This document shows, piece by piece, positions 55,405 through 63,832 of a stretch of DNA of 64,000 nt. The stretch is from the NCBI RefSeq assembly GCF_003346715.1, contig NZ_QQPQ01000001.1, positions 62,001-126,000 of the forward strand, written 5' to 3'. Positions within the stretch are counted from its first letter, which is position 1; every line of letters begins with the position of its first letter. Source of the stretch: Oceanispirochaeta sp. M1 (GTDB lineage: Bacteria; Spirochaetota; Spirochaetia; DSM-2461). The translations under genes and the position numbers were made by a program. A model generated the notes under the pieces. That model was given only the letters and a program-made list of their open reading frames with translations. It made no database searches and was not told the origin of the DNA.

Positions 55405-56111
55405 CTCTCATTGCCTTCTGATTCGGATCTACGGTTAAGTACTCTCTTTCTAACAACAGGTATCAGAGAGAGGAGCCCCAGAAACACCATAGCCAGAATA
55501 AGCTGAGGGGGTATTCCTTCGCCTGCCTCAATTGTTGATCCCGCATAGCCCAGATAGGCATAGGCAAAGGAACCGGGGATGATTCCCAGTGATGTGGTCC
55601 AGATGAAGGTGCGTAAGGGGACAGTAGTCATACCGGATAGAAGATTCACCAGAAAGAAAGGGAATATGGGAATCAGACGGAGAGTCAGCATATAATTTCT
55701 GCCGTTCTCCTCGATCTCCCTGTTAAACTTTTCCAGCTGTGTGCTGTACTTCTTCTGCACCATCTCTCCCAGGAAATAACGGGCGGCTATGAAGATGAGG
55801 GCTGCACCAATGGTGGCACCGATATTGATATAAAGAACCGACAGCAGAGGACCGAAGAGAAATCCACCTGTCAGTGTCACCACCGTAGCACCGGGAATGG
55901 AGAGGGCTACAACCCCTATGTACAGGGCTATGAATATCAGTACTGAGGGGAGATACCAGTTCTGTACACTTTCCAGCAGAGCCGATTTATTTGCCAGGAG
56001 AGTCTGTATATCGAGCAGTCTGCCTGCCGGTGTAAATAGAAATATCACTGTTAATAATGCAATAATCATTGCCAGGTATATCAGTCTTTTTTTGTAAGAT
56101 TTATCTGTCAT
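55401..56111 (-). CDS. TVP38/TMEM64-family membrane protein
   Basis: 236 residues with five or six membrane helices. The VTLTGGFLFGPLLSVLYINIGATIGAALIFIAARY and RLIPIFPFFLVNLLSGMT blocks are the signature of the DedA-like TVP38/TMEM64 (VTT) family. Homologues are linked to lipid scrambling and membrane homeostasis. It is convergent with the phosphatidyltransferase, sharing the TTAA of both stops. Confidence 0.88.
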   Translation of the reverse strand: MTDKSYKKRLIYLAMIIALLTVIFLFTPAGRLLDIQTLLANKSALLESVQNWYLPSVLIFIALYIGVVALSIPGATVVTLTGGFLFGPLLSVLYINIGATIGAALIFIAARYFLGEMVQKKYSTQLEKFNREIEENGRNYMLTLRLIPIFPFFLVNLLSGMTTVPLRTFIWTTSLGIIPGSFAYAYLGYAGSTIEAGEGIPPQLILAMVFLGLLSLIPVVRKRVLNRRSESEGNES

Positions 56112-56212
56112 GCCCCAATTCTAGTCATAGTTCATCTCTCCTGCCAGTATATCCGCAGTTTATGCTCCTTATTTTCTGGCTAAATTCTTCTTTATCTATT
56201 ATTTTTTAGAGT

Positions 56213-57178
56213 ATGAAACATAGTGTAGACTCCACAGCTGATCAGCATTACCTTTTCTTTCTGGATAAAAAGATGCTTCTGGACCCAGAGCGTATTCTCA
56301 GAATCGGCCGGGACAGCAGCTGTGAAATTGTTCTTGAAGAGAGAACAGTCTCAAGAATACATGCGGAAGTTTTCAAAGAGGGTGAACAATTCACTATCCG
56401 GGATATGGAGAGTACAAACGGTATTCAGGTCAATTACCGGGGGGTGAAGGAACATGTTCTCAAAGATGAGGATAGAATTACTATCGGTCCCTTTATACTT
56501 GTCTACAGAGTCCTGGATCATACCATGGATGTTCCCATTCGCTCAGAAGAAAACCTGCTCTCTGAAACTCTCGTGATGGAGAGCAAAATTGCCAGCATCC
56601 TTCAGTCCATCGATGACGATACGGTGCGGAATCAGCTTTTTGAGCTCAAGCATATTATCAACCAGTCTAAAGAGAAACTCTCCCGGATGGCCCATATCGA
56701 CAGGCTTACTCTGCTTTATAACAGACGTTTTTTTGATGACAGTATCTCCCGGGAGGTTGAGCGTGCCAGACGTTACAGCCAGCCTCTCTGTCTTCTCCTG
56801 CTGGATCTCGATTTTTTCAAGAAGGTGAATGATCTCCACGGGCATCAGAAGGGGGATCTGGTTTTAAGTGAGATTGCCTCCATTATCAGTGATAATATCA
56901 GAATGAATGATATCGCCGCCCGTTACGGCGGGGAAGAAATGGTGGTTATTCTGCCTGAAACTTCTCGTGAGAACGCCCTTACTGCTGCGGAGAAACTAAG
57001 AGCCTCCATAGAAAAAGACAGCCCTGTGAGGACGGGTCTTGAGATTACCGTGAGCATAGGTGTTGCGGAGTTCAAGGCTGTGGATAATGCTGTTCAGGAC
57101 CTGATCAGCAGGTGCGATGCAGCCCTTTATAATGCCAAGGAAAACGGCAGAAACAGAGTCGCCTATTCCGAAGAGTGA
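56213..57178 (+). CDS. Diguanylate cyclase with N-terminal FHA domain
   Basis: 321 residues, no membrane segment. The FHA domain spans about 20-105 (LRIGRDSSCEIVLEERTVSRIHAEV, with Arg and Ser that bind phosphothreonine). A short helical linker follows, then GGDEF (about 160-321): LTLLYNRRFFDD, LDLDFFKKVNDLHGHQKGD and RYGGEEM. FHA input implies control by a Ser/Thr kinase or phosphoprotein; no kinase is in the window. TATTAT at 56197-56202 lies 11 bases before ATG and there is no clear ribosome site. The last 16 bases overlap the convergent gene. Confidence 0.9.
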   Translation: MKHSVDSTADQHYLFFLDKKMLLDPERILRIGRDSSCEIVLEERTVSRIHAEVFKEGEQFTIRDMESTNGIQVNYRGVKEHVLKDEDRITIGPFILVYRVLDHTMDVPIRSEENLLSETLVMESKIASILQSIDDDTVRNQLFELKHIINQSKEKLSRMAHIDRLTLLYNRRFFDDSISREVERARRYSQPLCLLLLDLDFFKKVNDLHGHQKGDLVLSEIASIISDNIRMNDIAARYGGEEMVVILPETSRENALTAAEKLRASIEKDSPVRTGLEITVSIGVAEFKAVDNAVQDLISRCDAALYNAKENGRNRVAYSEE

Positions 57179-57645
57179 CCGTTTTCCCGTTGATCACACT
57201 TCTCCGGCAGTTTGAGTGATGCCTTTCCGGCTTTTTTTCTTATGAGATCTATAGTGCTGTGAATCGACCTTCTTCTGATCATCTGTATCTCAAGTTTTCT
57301 CTTTCCAGGCAGATCCATCAGCCAGAGTCCGGCCACCATGGTCAGGAGTCCCTGTCCGGGGATAAAAAGCATTATGATTCCCATAAGCAGAAAAATAACT
57401 CCCAGCAGGTTTTTTATTAAATGGAAGATAAGTCGGGATTTTCTGCTCTTTTGAGGAGGGACATAGCTGTCCAGAAAGTAATCTTCCGGGATGCGGATAA
57501 GGAAAATCGGCAGAAGGATGAGGGTTCCTGCAAATGTGACCAGGGATATAGACCCCAATAGGATTATCAGATCACTCCGACTGCCGAAAAGTTCAGCCAG
57601 TTCTGATATGTTGAAGAATGACATCTTAGAGAATAAGGAGTCCAT
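57163..57645 (-). CDS. PGPGW-like membrane protein
   Basis: 160 residues, with helices at about 25-50 and 78-108. The FIPGQGLLTMVAGLWLMDLPGKRKLE block matches the PGPGW family, named for its turn before the last helix. Function unknown. It is the last gene of a four-gene minus-strand run and overlaps the radical SAM gene by 20 bases; a start at Met8 (57624), one base after that gene's stop, is an alternative. Confidence 0.75.
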   Translation of the reverse strand: MDSLFSKMSFFNISELAELFGSRSDLIILLGSISLVTFAGTLILLPIFLIRIPEDYFLDSYVPPQKSRKSRLIFHLIKNLLGVIFLLMGIIMLFIPGQGLLTMVAGLWLMDLPGKRKLEIQMIRRRSIHSTIDLIRKKAGKASLKLPEKCDQRENGHSSE

Positions 57646-59791
57646 AATCCATCAGTTCCTGAAACAGGTTTCCCGAGAGCCAGGAATCTCCATTGATTCC
57701 ATGTCCTTCGGCCAGTGAGTCAAAATCCTTCAGAGTGAAAACCGCAGCTTCGGGCCGGCAGTTCTCCAGCAGCTTCAGAATGAACTCTGATTCCCCGGGA
57801 GATATGTGCATCAGTTCCTGGTAGTTTCCTGCTCTGAATATCAGCCCCTCTTCAGATTGTTCAGGAAGAGCTTCATACCAGATAAGCCGGCTTGAGTCCT
57901 GTAGTTCAAGTTCATTCTCCCCTTCCACTATTTTCTTGATAAGGCTTCGGTTTACACGGGGATTTTCTATTTTAAAACTGAACCATTTCTTCAGGGGAAG
58001 ATCAAATCCTTCTCCTCTCATATAGTTGTAGAGGGCTGCCGTAAGGCCCTTGCCATAGGCGCTGAGATCTTCAGATTTCTGGCTGTAACTCAGATCGTTT
58101 CTGGCAAATCCTCTCTGCTGCGGGCCTGTGATCTTTATTCCGAATTTTTCCGGATTGAGACCCACGGGACTATGGGCTGTCAGAGCAAAGTGATGCCAGT
58201 AGGCCGACTGTATCAGGCCGTGCATAAAGAGCTGTCTAACCACATCAAGAGAGTCTATGAGTTCCTGTGAGTTCTGTCCGGGAAAGCCGTACATCAGATA
58301 GGCATGCACCATGATTCCCGCCTTTCTGAAGGAGGCTGCCACCCGGCTGACCTGTGATACGGTGACACCCTTGTCTATACTTTCCAGCAGACGGTCCGAG
58401 GCGACTTCCAGTCCCCCTGATATGGCTATACATCCTGAGCGTGCCAGGAGGCGGCAGAGCTGGGGGGTGAAATTCTTTTCAAAACGGATATTCGTCCACC
58501 AGCTGATACTGCATCTTCGGCGTATCAACTCCAGAGCCATCTCCTTCATCAATGACGGAGGAGCGGCTTCATCAACAAAATGAAAACTTCTTGATCCCGT
58601 TGATTCAATCAGTTCTTCTATCTGATCAACCAGGACCGAGGCTTTTCCGGGATCAAAGCGCTGGATATAATCAAGTGATGTATCGCAGAAGGCGCATCGT
58701 TTCCAATAACAGCCGTGGGCCAGCATCATCTTGATCCAGGGCCCCTCACTCCACAGGCGATGCATGGGATTCTCTCTATCCACCAGGGAGAGGTATTTTT
58801 CCATCGGAAGCTCGGAGTAATCCGGTGCGGGTCTCTCCTTATGCTTAATATGATATCCCGGAGGCCCATCGAAGAATCTCCACTCTCCCTCAATGGGCAG
58901 CCAGGTTCTGACCAGATCTTCTCTCTTATTCTCCCCTTTAAGGTAGGTGCAGAGGATTTCCATGGTATCTTCCCCGTCATCCAGGGTGAGGGAATCGAAA
59001 AATTCGGAGATCCTGATATCCGAAATGTCTCTCAGTTCTGTATTTATATACCCCCCCCCGAGAGTCAGGTGGACATCGGGGTATTCCTCTTTGATAAATG
59101 CAGCCCCACGAAGTGATTCAAGAAGATTTCCCGGGAAGGGGACTGAAAATCCCACCATATCCGGTTTAAAAAGCTCCATCTTCTCCTTTAGAATCTCACG
59201 GTGAATCCGGCTGACATGAGAATCCCGGTCCAGGGCTTTTGAGTAAAGAGTATCGAAAGAGGGGGGTGACATGGCCAGATGATCGGCATAACGGCTGAAG
59301 CCGAAATTTTCATCACTGCTGAGCCTGTAAAAATCAGCCAGGTCTTCAAGGACGAGGGTGGCTCTCAGCCGGGCTTTGTCTGTAATGCCGAGGCTCCCAT
59401 AGCGTTCATCCCCTTCTTCCTCTCTACCGGAAAAGCGTTCCCCCTCAGGCAGATAGCCGGGGCGGCACAGAACTGTGGCCATGGTGGAGTCTTTTCCCTG
59501 AAGAAAGGAGAGCACAGGTTCTATGACTTCACAGTACTGTAGTCTGAGCTGCCAGATTCTTTTAAGGGAGTCATTGCTTTCTATCGTTTTTTTGAATGAT
59601 TCAGCTGAGAGCGGGGAGAAGACAATCTCTTCCAGTCCTTTACGGCTGAAGAGGCGGAGATAGGTCTCCAGCCCCGTATCAGCCTGGTGTACCTGATGTC
59701 CCTTCTTTCTGAGCCAGGCCTTAAGAAAGGCCGTCCCCGGATAGGGTGTATTCAGCTGGCAGAAAGGAGGGTTTATCAGGAGTATTGTCAT
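57626..59791 (-). CDS. B12-binding-type radical SAM protein
   Basis: 721 residues. N-terminus TILLINPPFCQLNTPYPG and the segment near 220-265 (DMVGFSVPFPGNLLES, HLTLGGGYINTE) match the cobalamin-binding domain of this class. The radical SAM core begins near residue 355. The cluster-binding motif reads HGCYWKRCAFC, that is C-x4-C-x2-C rather than the standard C-x3-C-x2-C. IAISGGLEVASDRLL and MVHAYLMYGFPGQ follow normally. The last 200 residues are unassigned. Reaction unknown; precursor-peptide or lipid methylation are examples in the family. Confidence 0.85.
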   Translation of the reverse strand: MTILLINPPFCQLNTPYPGTAFLKAWLRKKGHQVHQADTGLETYLRLFSRKGLEEIVFSPLSAESFKKTIESNDSLKRIWQLRLQYCEVIEPVLSFLQGKDSTMATVLCRPGYLPEGERFSGREEEGDERYGSLGITDKARLRATLVLEDLADFYRLSSDENFGFSRYADHLAMSPPSFDTLYSKALDRDSHVSRIHREILKEKMELFKPDMVGFSVPFPGNLLESLRGAAFIKEEYPDVHLTLGGGYINTELRDISDIRISEFFDSLTLDDGEDTMEILCTYLKGENKREDLVRTWLPIEGEWRFFDGPPGYHIKHKERPAPDYSELPMEKYLSLVDRENPMHRLWSEGPWIKMMLAHGCYWKRCAFCDTSLDYIQRFDPGKASVLVDQIEELIESTGSRSFHFVDEAAPPSLMKEMALELIRRRCSISWWTNIRFEKNFTPQLCRLLARSGCIAISGGLEVASDRLLESIDKGVTVSQVSRVAASFRKAGIMVHAYLMYGFPGQNSQELIDSLDVVRQLFMHGLIQSAYWHHFALTAHSPVGLNPEKFGIKITGPQQRGFARNDLSYSQKSEDLSAYGKGLTAALYNYMRGEGFDLPLKKWFSFKIENPRVNRSLIKKIVEGENELELQDSSRLIWYEALPEQSEEGLIFRAGNYQELMHISPGESEFILKLLENCRPEAAVFTLKDFDSLAEGHGINGDSWLSGNLFQELMDYGLLIL

Positions 59792-59794
59792 AGA

Positions 59795-60310
59795 TTATTT
59801 GCTGAGAACAATCCCTACACTGATTCTATGGTCAACACGGTCGGTGTTGAAAACCATCAAATACTGTGCATAAGCAAAAAGGAGGGCCACACGGGCACCA
59901 GCTGTAAATGCGGTTTCAGTTGTACCGGATACATTGTCTACCATGGGTGTCTGAATATCTACTCCTGCCAGACCGGTGATGGCCAGAATGTTCAGGGCAT
60001 TGAATTTTATATAGGCCTTGGGGAGATGTTCAATCATCGTCATGGTCTGGTCGCTTCCCAGTACATTGAATGCCCAGTCCATGGAGAACTCATATTCAGC
60101 TCCCACAGAGAGGGTGGGAAGGAATTTATACCCCACACCACCGAATGCTGCAAATCCCACGGGATAACCATTAAAGTCACTGGCTTCATCAGAAATGAAG
60201 AAACCGTTGTATCCGCCACCAAACTGAAAATCAAGTCCTTTGGCAAAGAGGCCGCCTGAAGCTACAACCATAATAAGGGCTGTCAGTATCAGTGTTTTTT
60301 TCATAATCAT
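59795..60310 (-). CDS. Exported small outer-membrane beta-barrel-like protein
   Basis: 171 residues. A signal peptide (about 1-24, ends GLFA) is followed by alternating aromatic and Gly-rich strands (FQFGGGYNGFF, VGYKFLPTLSVGAEYEF) and a C-terminal strand. This looks like an eight-stranded barrel or a spirochaete surface protein. The ATG overlaps the SPL stop by four bases, and three bases separate it from the next gene, so it lies in the radical SAM operon. A second ATG at 60304 is nearer normal spacing. Confidence 0.7.
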   Translation of the reverse strand: MIMKKTLILTALIMVVASGGLFAKGLDFQFGGGYNGFFISDEASDFNGYPVGFAAFGGVGYKFLPTLSVGAEYEFSMDWAFNVLGSDQTMTMIEHLPKAYIKFNALNILAITGLAGVDIQTPMVDNVSGTTETAFTAGARVALLFAYAQYLMVFNTDRVDHRISVGIVLSK

Positions 60311-61593
60311 TTTCTCCTGTTATAAATCTCCGAGATTTTATGATTGTAATTATAGATCATATCTTCTTCAAAATCAGCATTGCTTTCATAGGCTTTTCCG
60401 AAAATCGGCTGCCAGAGTTCAGGATCTTCCATGCACATATAGAAAAATACATCCTTCTGCCAGGCTTTCAGCCCCTCATAGGCGGCTGTGAAAAGCTCCA
60501 GTTTAATGGGATGCGGGTAGGACAGTTTTCCTGCGGCTTCCTCAAGAGGCATCTGTAGAATCTTGCTGTGAATAGGACGCTCCCTGAGTTTTTTAAGTAC
60601 CGGTTTGATAAAGGTCAGGGTCCCTATAGATACTGTCACCACCTCTTCCGGTCTGAAAAGTGCAGTGAGTGATGTAAACAGATCTGCATATTCCCCTTCC
60701 CAGTCTTTATACCAGACCATGGGGTGGAGATGGAAACCCACAGGCAGACCTCTATCAGCCGACTTCCGTGCAGCTTCCAGGCGTTTTATCAGTGATACCG
60801 TCAGCCGCTCTTCCGCATCTATTACGGTCTGGGTGTTCAGTGACCAGGTGAGCAGTATATTGGGGGGGACATCCATGTCCAGAAGTTCATTTACATTATC
60901 CGATTTTGTCTTGAGTTCGAGAATCACATTGGGATTCTCTCTTGCAAACACACACAGGTCATCAAGCAGACCGTTTTTATTCCCCCACATCAGGGAGTCT
61001 GAGGACTGACCGGTACCTATGTGATATTTTTTATCAGGATCAAGGTTCAGAGCCTTCAGTTTCTGTTTCAGATCTTTATGAAAGAGGATCGTATTACCTG
61101 TATAGAAGGATTGAATGGAGCAGTAAGAGCAGTCAAAGCCGCAGCCCGCCACCGCATCCAGGGTTTTGAGATTACAACATCGGGTCTTTATGGAGGCTAC
61201 AGGGCAGTCTCCCAGTATCTGACGCTCATCATCAAGGGCCTTGAATCCCGGTTTGGGAATTGTGATTTTTCCCGGGCTGAACCCTTTGTAATCTTTGGGG
61301 ATATTCTTCAGAGTTTCCCATGATTCACAGAATCCCCTGTAGCGCTTCTCTTTCTCGTTTCTGTCTCCTGTCTTCTGTGGAACAGGATCTCCCCAGAGTT
61401 GGGACAGCGAACCTTCCGACCAGGTCTCAAGATCCCGTCCAACACGAATAATCTGCCTTATCTGCTGGACTGAAAACTGCCAGTCTCCACAGAGACGATT
61501 AAGAAAATATTTATCTTCATCATTCAGTGCAAGGTATTCCCTGCTGTCCTGAAATTGTGTTAATTTGTTAATCATAATATGCTCATTCAGCAT
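60307..61593 (-). CDS. Radical SAM protein of the SPL (spore photoproduct lyase-like) family
   Basis: About 428 residues when begun at Met 61593; Met 61575 is as good. The cluster motif CGFDCSYC lies near residues 151-158 in the C-x3-C-x2-C form. KYHIGTGQSSDSLMWG and ILLTWSLNTQTVIDAEERLT are shared with SPL-family enzymes. True spore photoproduct lyases repair thymine dimers in spores, but many relatives occur in non-sporulators and act on unknown substrates. First gene of the minus-strand run. Confidence 0.85.
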   Translation of the reverse strand: MLNEHIMINKLTQFQDSREYLALNDEDKYFLNRLCGDWQFSVQQIRQIIRVGRDLETWSEGSLSQLWGDPVPQKTGDRNEKEKRYRGFCESWETLKNIPKDYKGFSPGKITIPKPGFKALDDERQILGDCPVASIKTRCCNLKTLDAVAGCGFDCSYCSIQSFYTGNTILFHKDLKQKLKALNLDPDKKYHIGTGQSSDSLMWGNKNGLLDDLCVFARENPNVILELKTKSDNVNELLDMDVPPNILLTWSLNTQTVIDAEERLTVSLIKRLEAARKSADRGLPVGFHLHPMVWYKDWEGEYADLFTSLTALFRPEEVVTVSIGTLTFIKPVLKKLRERPIHSKILQMPLEEAAGKLSYPHPIKLELFTAAYEGLKAWQKDVFFYMCMEDPELWQPIFGKAYESNADFEEDMIYNYNHKISEIYNRRK

Positions 61594-61621
61594 TCTAAAA
61601 GATATAAGGATCTTATCATAG

Positions 61622-61990
61622 ATGAAGCTTCGTTTCTTCGACATAGTCGCCCTGATTTTTTCTCTTACAGTTTTTCTACTGTTTACAGCTTACGGGCGCA
61701 GTCTCAATAAAGATGAAGGTTATGTCATCATCGAAAGTTCGGGTGATCAGCTGATCTACCCTCTGTCTCAGGAGAGAAGTATTACACTGGAGGGACCCAT
61801 AGGAGAATCAGTTATTCTTATCGAACAGGGAACCGCCCGTTTCTTCTCATCTGAATGTGATGATGATTTATGTGTTCAAATGGGTGAAATACACGGTTCC
61901 GGAGAATGGGCGGCATGTCTTCCCAACAGGATTTTTCTCTATACCGGTGGGTTTGAGGAAGACCAGGGGGTGGACAGTGGCGTTTACTGA
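61622..61990 (+). CDS. NusG domain II (EetA-like) protein
   Basis: 122 residues: a single N-terminal membrane helix (8-24), then a small exported domain with SSECDDDLCVQMGEI and AACLPNRIFLY, the Cys pattern C-x4-C...C-L-P-N-R of NusG_II (PF07009). In flavin-based extracellular electron transfer loci the homologue is EetA. It overlaps the next gene by 14 bases. Its ATG (61622) lies only 28 bases from the divergent SPL start. Confidence 0.83.
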   Translation: MKLRFFDIVALIFSLTVFLLFTAYGRSLNKDEGYVIIESSGDQLIYPLSQERSITLEGPIGESVILIEQGTARFFSSECDDDLCVQMGEIHGSGEWAACLPNRIFLYTGGFEEDQGVDSGVY

Positions 61991-62522
61991 AAAAAAACTG
62001 AACAGAATAGCACTGCTGGGTGCTTTCAGCATGTTTCTATCTACAATTGAATATCTCTTTCCCCGTCCCATACCTTTTATGAGACTGGGACTTGCTAATC
62101 TGCCGGTGATTCTGGCATTGGAAATCCTGCCGGCCCCGTCCTATTTTCTGCTGGTTTTGATGAAGGTTCTGGGACAGGCCCTTGTAAACGGCACCCTGGC
62201 TTCCTATGTTTTCCTTTTTTCCCTTACAGGCTCCTTTGCCAGTGCTCTGGTTATGTGGCTCTGTTATAAAGGGCTGAGGCCGAGAATTACCTTTATTGGA
62301 ATATCAATAATGGGCGCTCTTACCAGTAATATGGCCCAGATCGTCCTCTCCATTACATTTATCTTTGGAGCCTCCGCCTGGAGAATCCTCCCACTTTTTC
62401 TGGGGATAGGTCTGGTTTCGGGAGTCTTTATAGGGATCTTCGCACAGCGTTTCTCAGACAAGTCCCGCTGGTGGAAGGCAATGAAAGAGGAATCAGTCCT
62501 CCAAGAGGAGGCAGAACTGTGA
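61977..62522 (+). CDS. Gx-family transporter (EetB-like, HepI-type)
   Basis: Start at GTG 61977, after AGGGGGT, rather than the longer frame that overlaps the previous gene; 181 residues with five or six helices. GAFSMFLSTIEYLFPRPIPFMRLGLANLPVILAL is the signature of Hpre_diP_synt_I/Gx proteins (PF07456). These are related to S-components of ECF transporters; EetB in Listeria is a member. The substrate may be a flavin or prenoid precursor (inference). Confidence 0.83.
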   Translation: MAFTEKKLNRIALLGAFSMFLSTIEYLFPRPIPFMRLGLANLPVILALEILPAPSYFLLVLMKVLGQALVNGTLASYVFLFSLTGSFASALVMWLCYKGLRPRITFIGISIMGALTSNMAQIVLSITFIFGASAWRILPLFLGIGLVSGVFIGIFAQRFSDKSRWWKAMKEESVLQEEAEL

Positions 62523-63160
62523 GTGCCCGTAAAAGAGGGAAGAAGCGGACAGACACTCTTGCCCTTTTTCTCTCTCCCTCATTCAGGTTCTGGACAGGTC
62601 TTGCTCTGATCCCTGCCTATTTTATGATTGAATCCCTTCTGGTTAAGGCATTGCTTGTACTTCTCTTTTCGTTCACAGCAAGGCTTGCGGGAAAGAAAAT
62701 CAGAATCCTGTATTTTGTTTTTCTCATATCATCAATTACATTCTTTCATCTTCTGACTCCCATGGGAAAAATCCTGGCGGAGATCGGCCCCTTCCGTATT
62801 ACCACGGGGGCCCTTGAGACGGGTATCCATAAGGGACTGACCCTCTGTGGTCTTGTTTTCCTTTCTCTTTTCTCCGTTACACCCGCCTTGAAACTACCCG
62901 GCAGAGTCGGCGGGCTTCTTGCCAGGATGTTTTATTATTTTGAGGAGATACTGGACGGGAAGAAGAAAATATCCCCATCCAATTTCATTGGAAGCCTGGA
63001 TGATGTTCTCATGGATCTTTTTCCCCCTGAGCGTCTGGGTGAGACTGCTGTGACAGCTGAAGCTGAAATCAACCGCTCCCTGCCTCTCTCCTTTCTTTAT
63101 CTTTTTGTAATGGTCGGCGCCGTATGGGGGAGCCTCCTCCTTCAGATTCTTGTCTTATGA
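62519..63160 (+). CDS. Membrane protein, EcfT/CbiQ-like
   Basis: Start at GTG 62519 with GAGGAGG seven bases before and GTGA overlap; 213 residues. A basic N-terminus is followed by four or five helices. The LTPMGKILAEIGPFRITTGALETGIHKGLTLCGLVFLSL stretch resembles ECF-transporter T-components, though the cytoplasmic A-R-G coupling helices are not clear. With the Gx protein upstream it may form a membrane pair. Confidence 0.6.
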   Translation: MSARKRGKKRTDTLALFLSPSFRFWTGLALIPAYFMIESLLVKALLVLLFSFTARLAGKKIRILYFVFLISSITFFHLLTPMGKILAEIGPFRITTGALETGIHKGLTLCGLVFLSLFSVTPALKLPGRVGGLLARMFYYFEEILDGKKKISPSNFIGSLDDVLMDLFPPERLGETAVTAEAEINRSLPLSFLYLFVMVGAVWGSLLLQILVL

Positions 63161-63780
63161 ATACTGTCCTGAAGCTGAGTGACAACTGGCTGATCACTGA
63201 AAAGCCCGCAGGGCTTTTATCGGTTCCGGGAAAAGGCCCGGATAAGGCAGATTGTCACTATTCACGGCTCCTGAGTGAGTATCCGGAACTCCTTGTAGTT
63301 CACCGCCTGGATCAGGCTACCTCAGGTTTAATGATATGGGCTCGAAACAAGGAGAGCCAGCGGGGATTGAGCAGGCAGTTTGAAGAGCGGAAAATCCATA
63401 AAGAGTATGAGGCTCTGATCAGTGCTCCCCCCGGAAAATCCCCTGAGAACGTCGAAGGGGAGATCCGTCTGTACCAGCGACTGGACATCGAAAACAGGCC
63501 CATGCAGATTGTGGATGATGAGAGAGGTAAGCTTTCGATTACCCGCTGGAAACTGCTGGGACGGGAAGATTCCGGATTCTGGCGCATCCGACTTTATCCT
63601 GAAACCGGACGGACCCATCAACTGAGGCTTCATATGGCAAGCTGCGGAACAGCCATTCTCGGTGACCGGCTCTATGGAGGAGCGGCAGCGGAGAGGCTGG
63701 CTCTTCATGCATGTGTTCTGAACTTTTCTGATCCTGTCACAGGAGAGGTTGTCTGTATAAAGTCGGCAGTGCCGTTCTGA
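63157..63780 (+). CDS. RluA-family pseudouridine synthase
   Basis: Start at ATG 63157, ATGA overlap with the previous stop; 207 residues, no S4 domain. The active-site motif VHRLDQATSGL lies near 48-58 with the catalytic Asp in HRLD; RTHQLRLHMASCG follows. It modifies uridine in rRNA or tRNA. Translational coupling to the membrane-protein gene probably has no functional meaning. Confidence 0.92.
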   Translation: MNTVLKLSDNWLITEKPAGLLSVPGKGPDKADCHYSRLLSEYPELLVVHRLDQATSGLMIWARNKESQRGLSRQFEERKIHKEYEALISAPPGKSPENVEGEIRLYQRLDIENRPMQIVDDERGKLSITRWKLLGREDSGFWRIRLYPETGRTHQLRLHMASCGTAILGDRLYGGAAAERLALHACVLNFSDPVTGEVVCIKSAVPF

Positions 63781-63791
63781 ATTCTCTATGT

Positions 63792-63797
63792 TATACT
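63792..63797 (+). promoter_or_regulatory. Probable -10 element for the truncated last gene
   Basis: TATACT lies 36 bases before ATG 63833; AAAGG near 63821 serves as ribosome site. No good -35 is visible. Confidence 0.4.
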
Positions 63798-63832
63798 TTC
63801 ATAATCAGAATTTTCACAGTAAAGGTTAAGAC

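Noticed and set aside
60307-61593. Evidence of sporulation from a spore photoproduct lyase
   Set aside because: SPL-family relatives are widespread in non-sporulating bacteria and no other sporulation gene is present.
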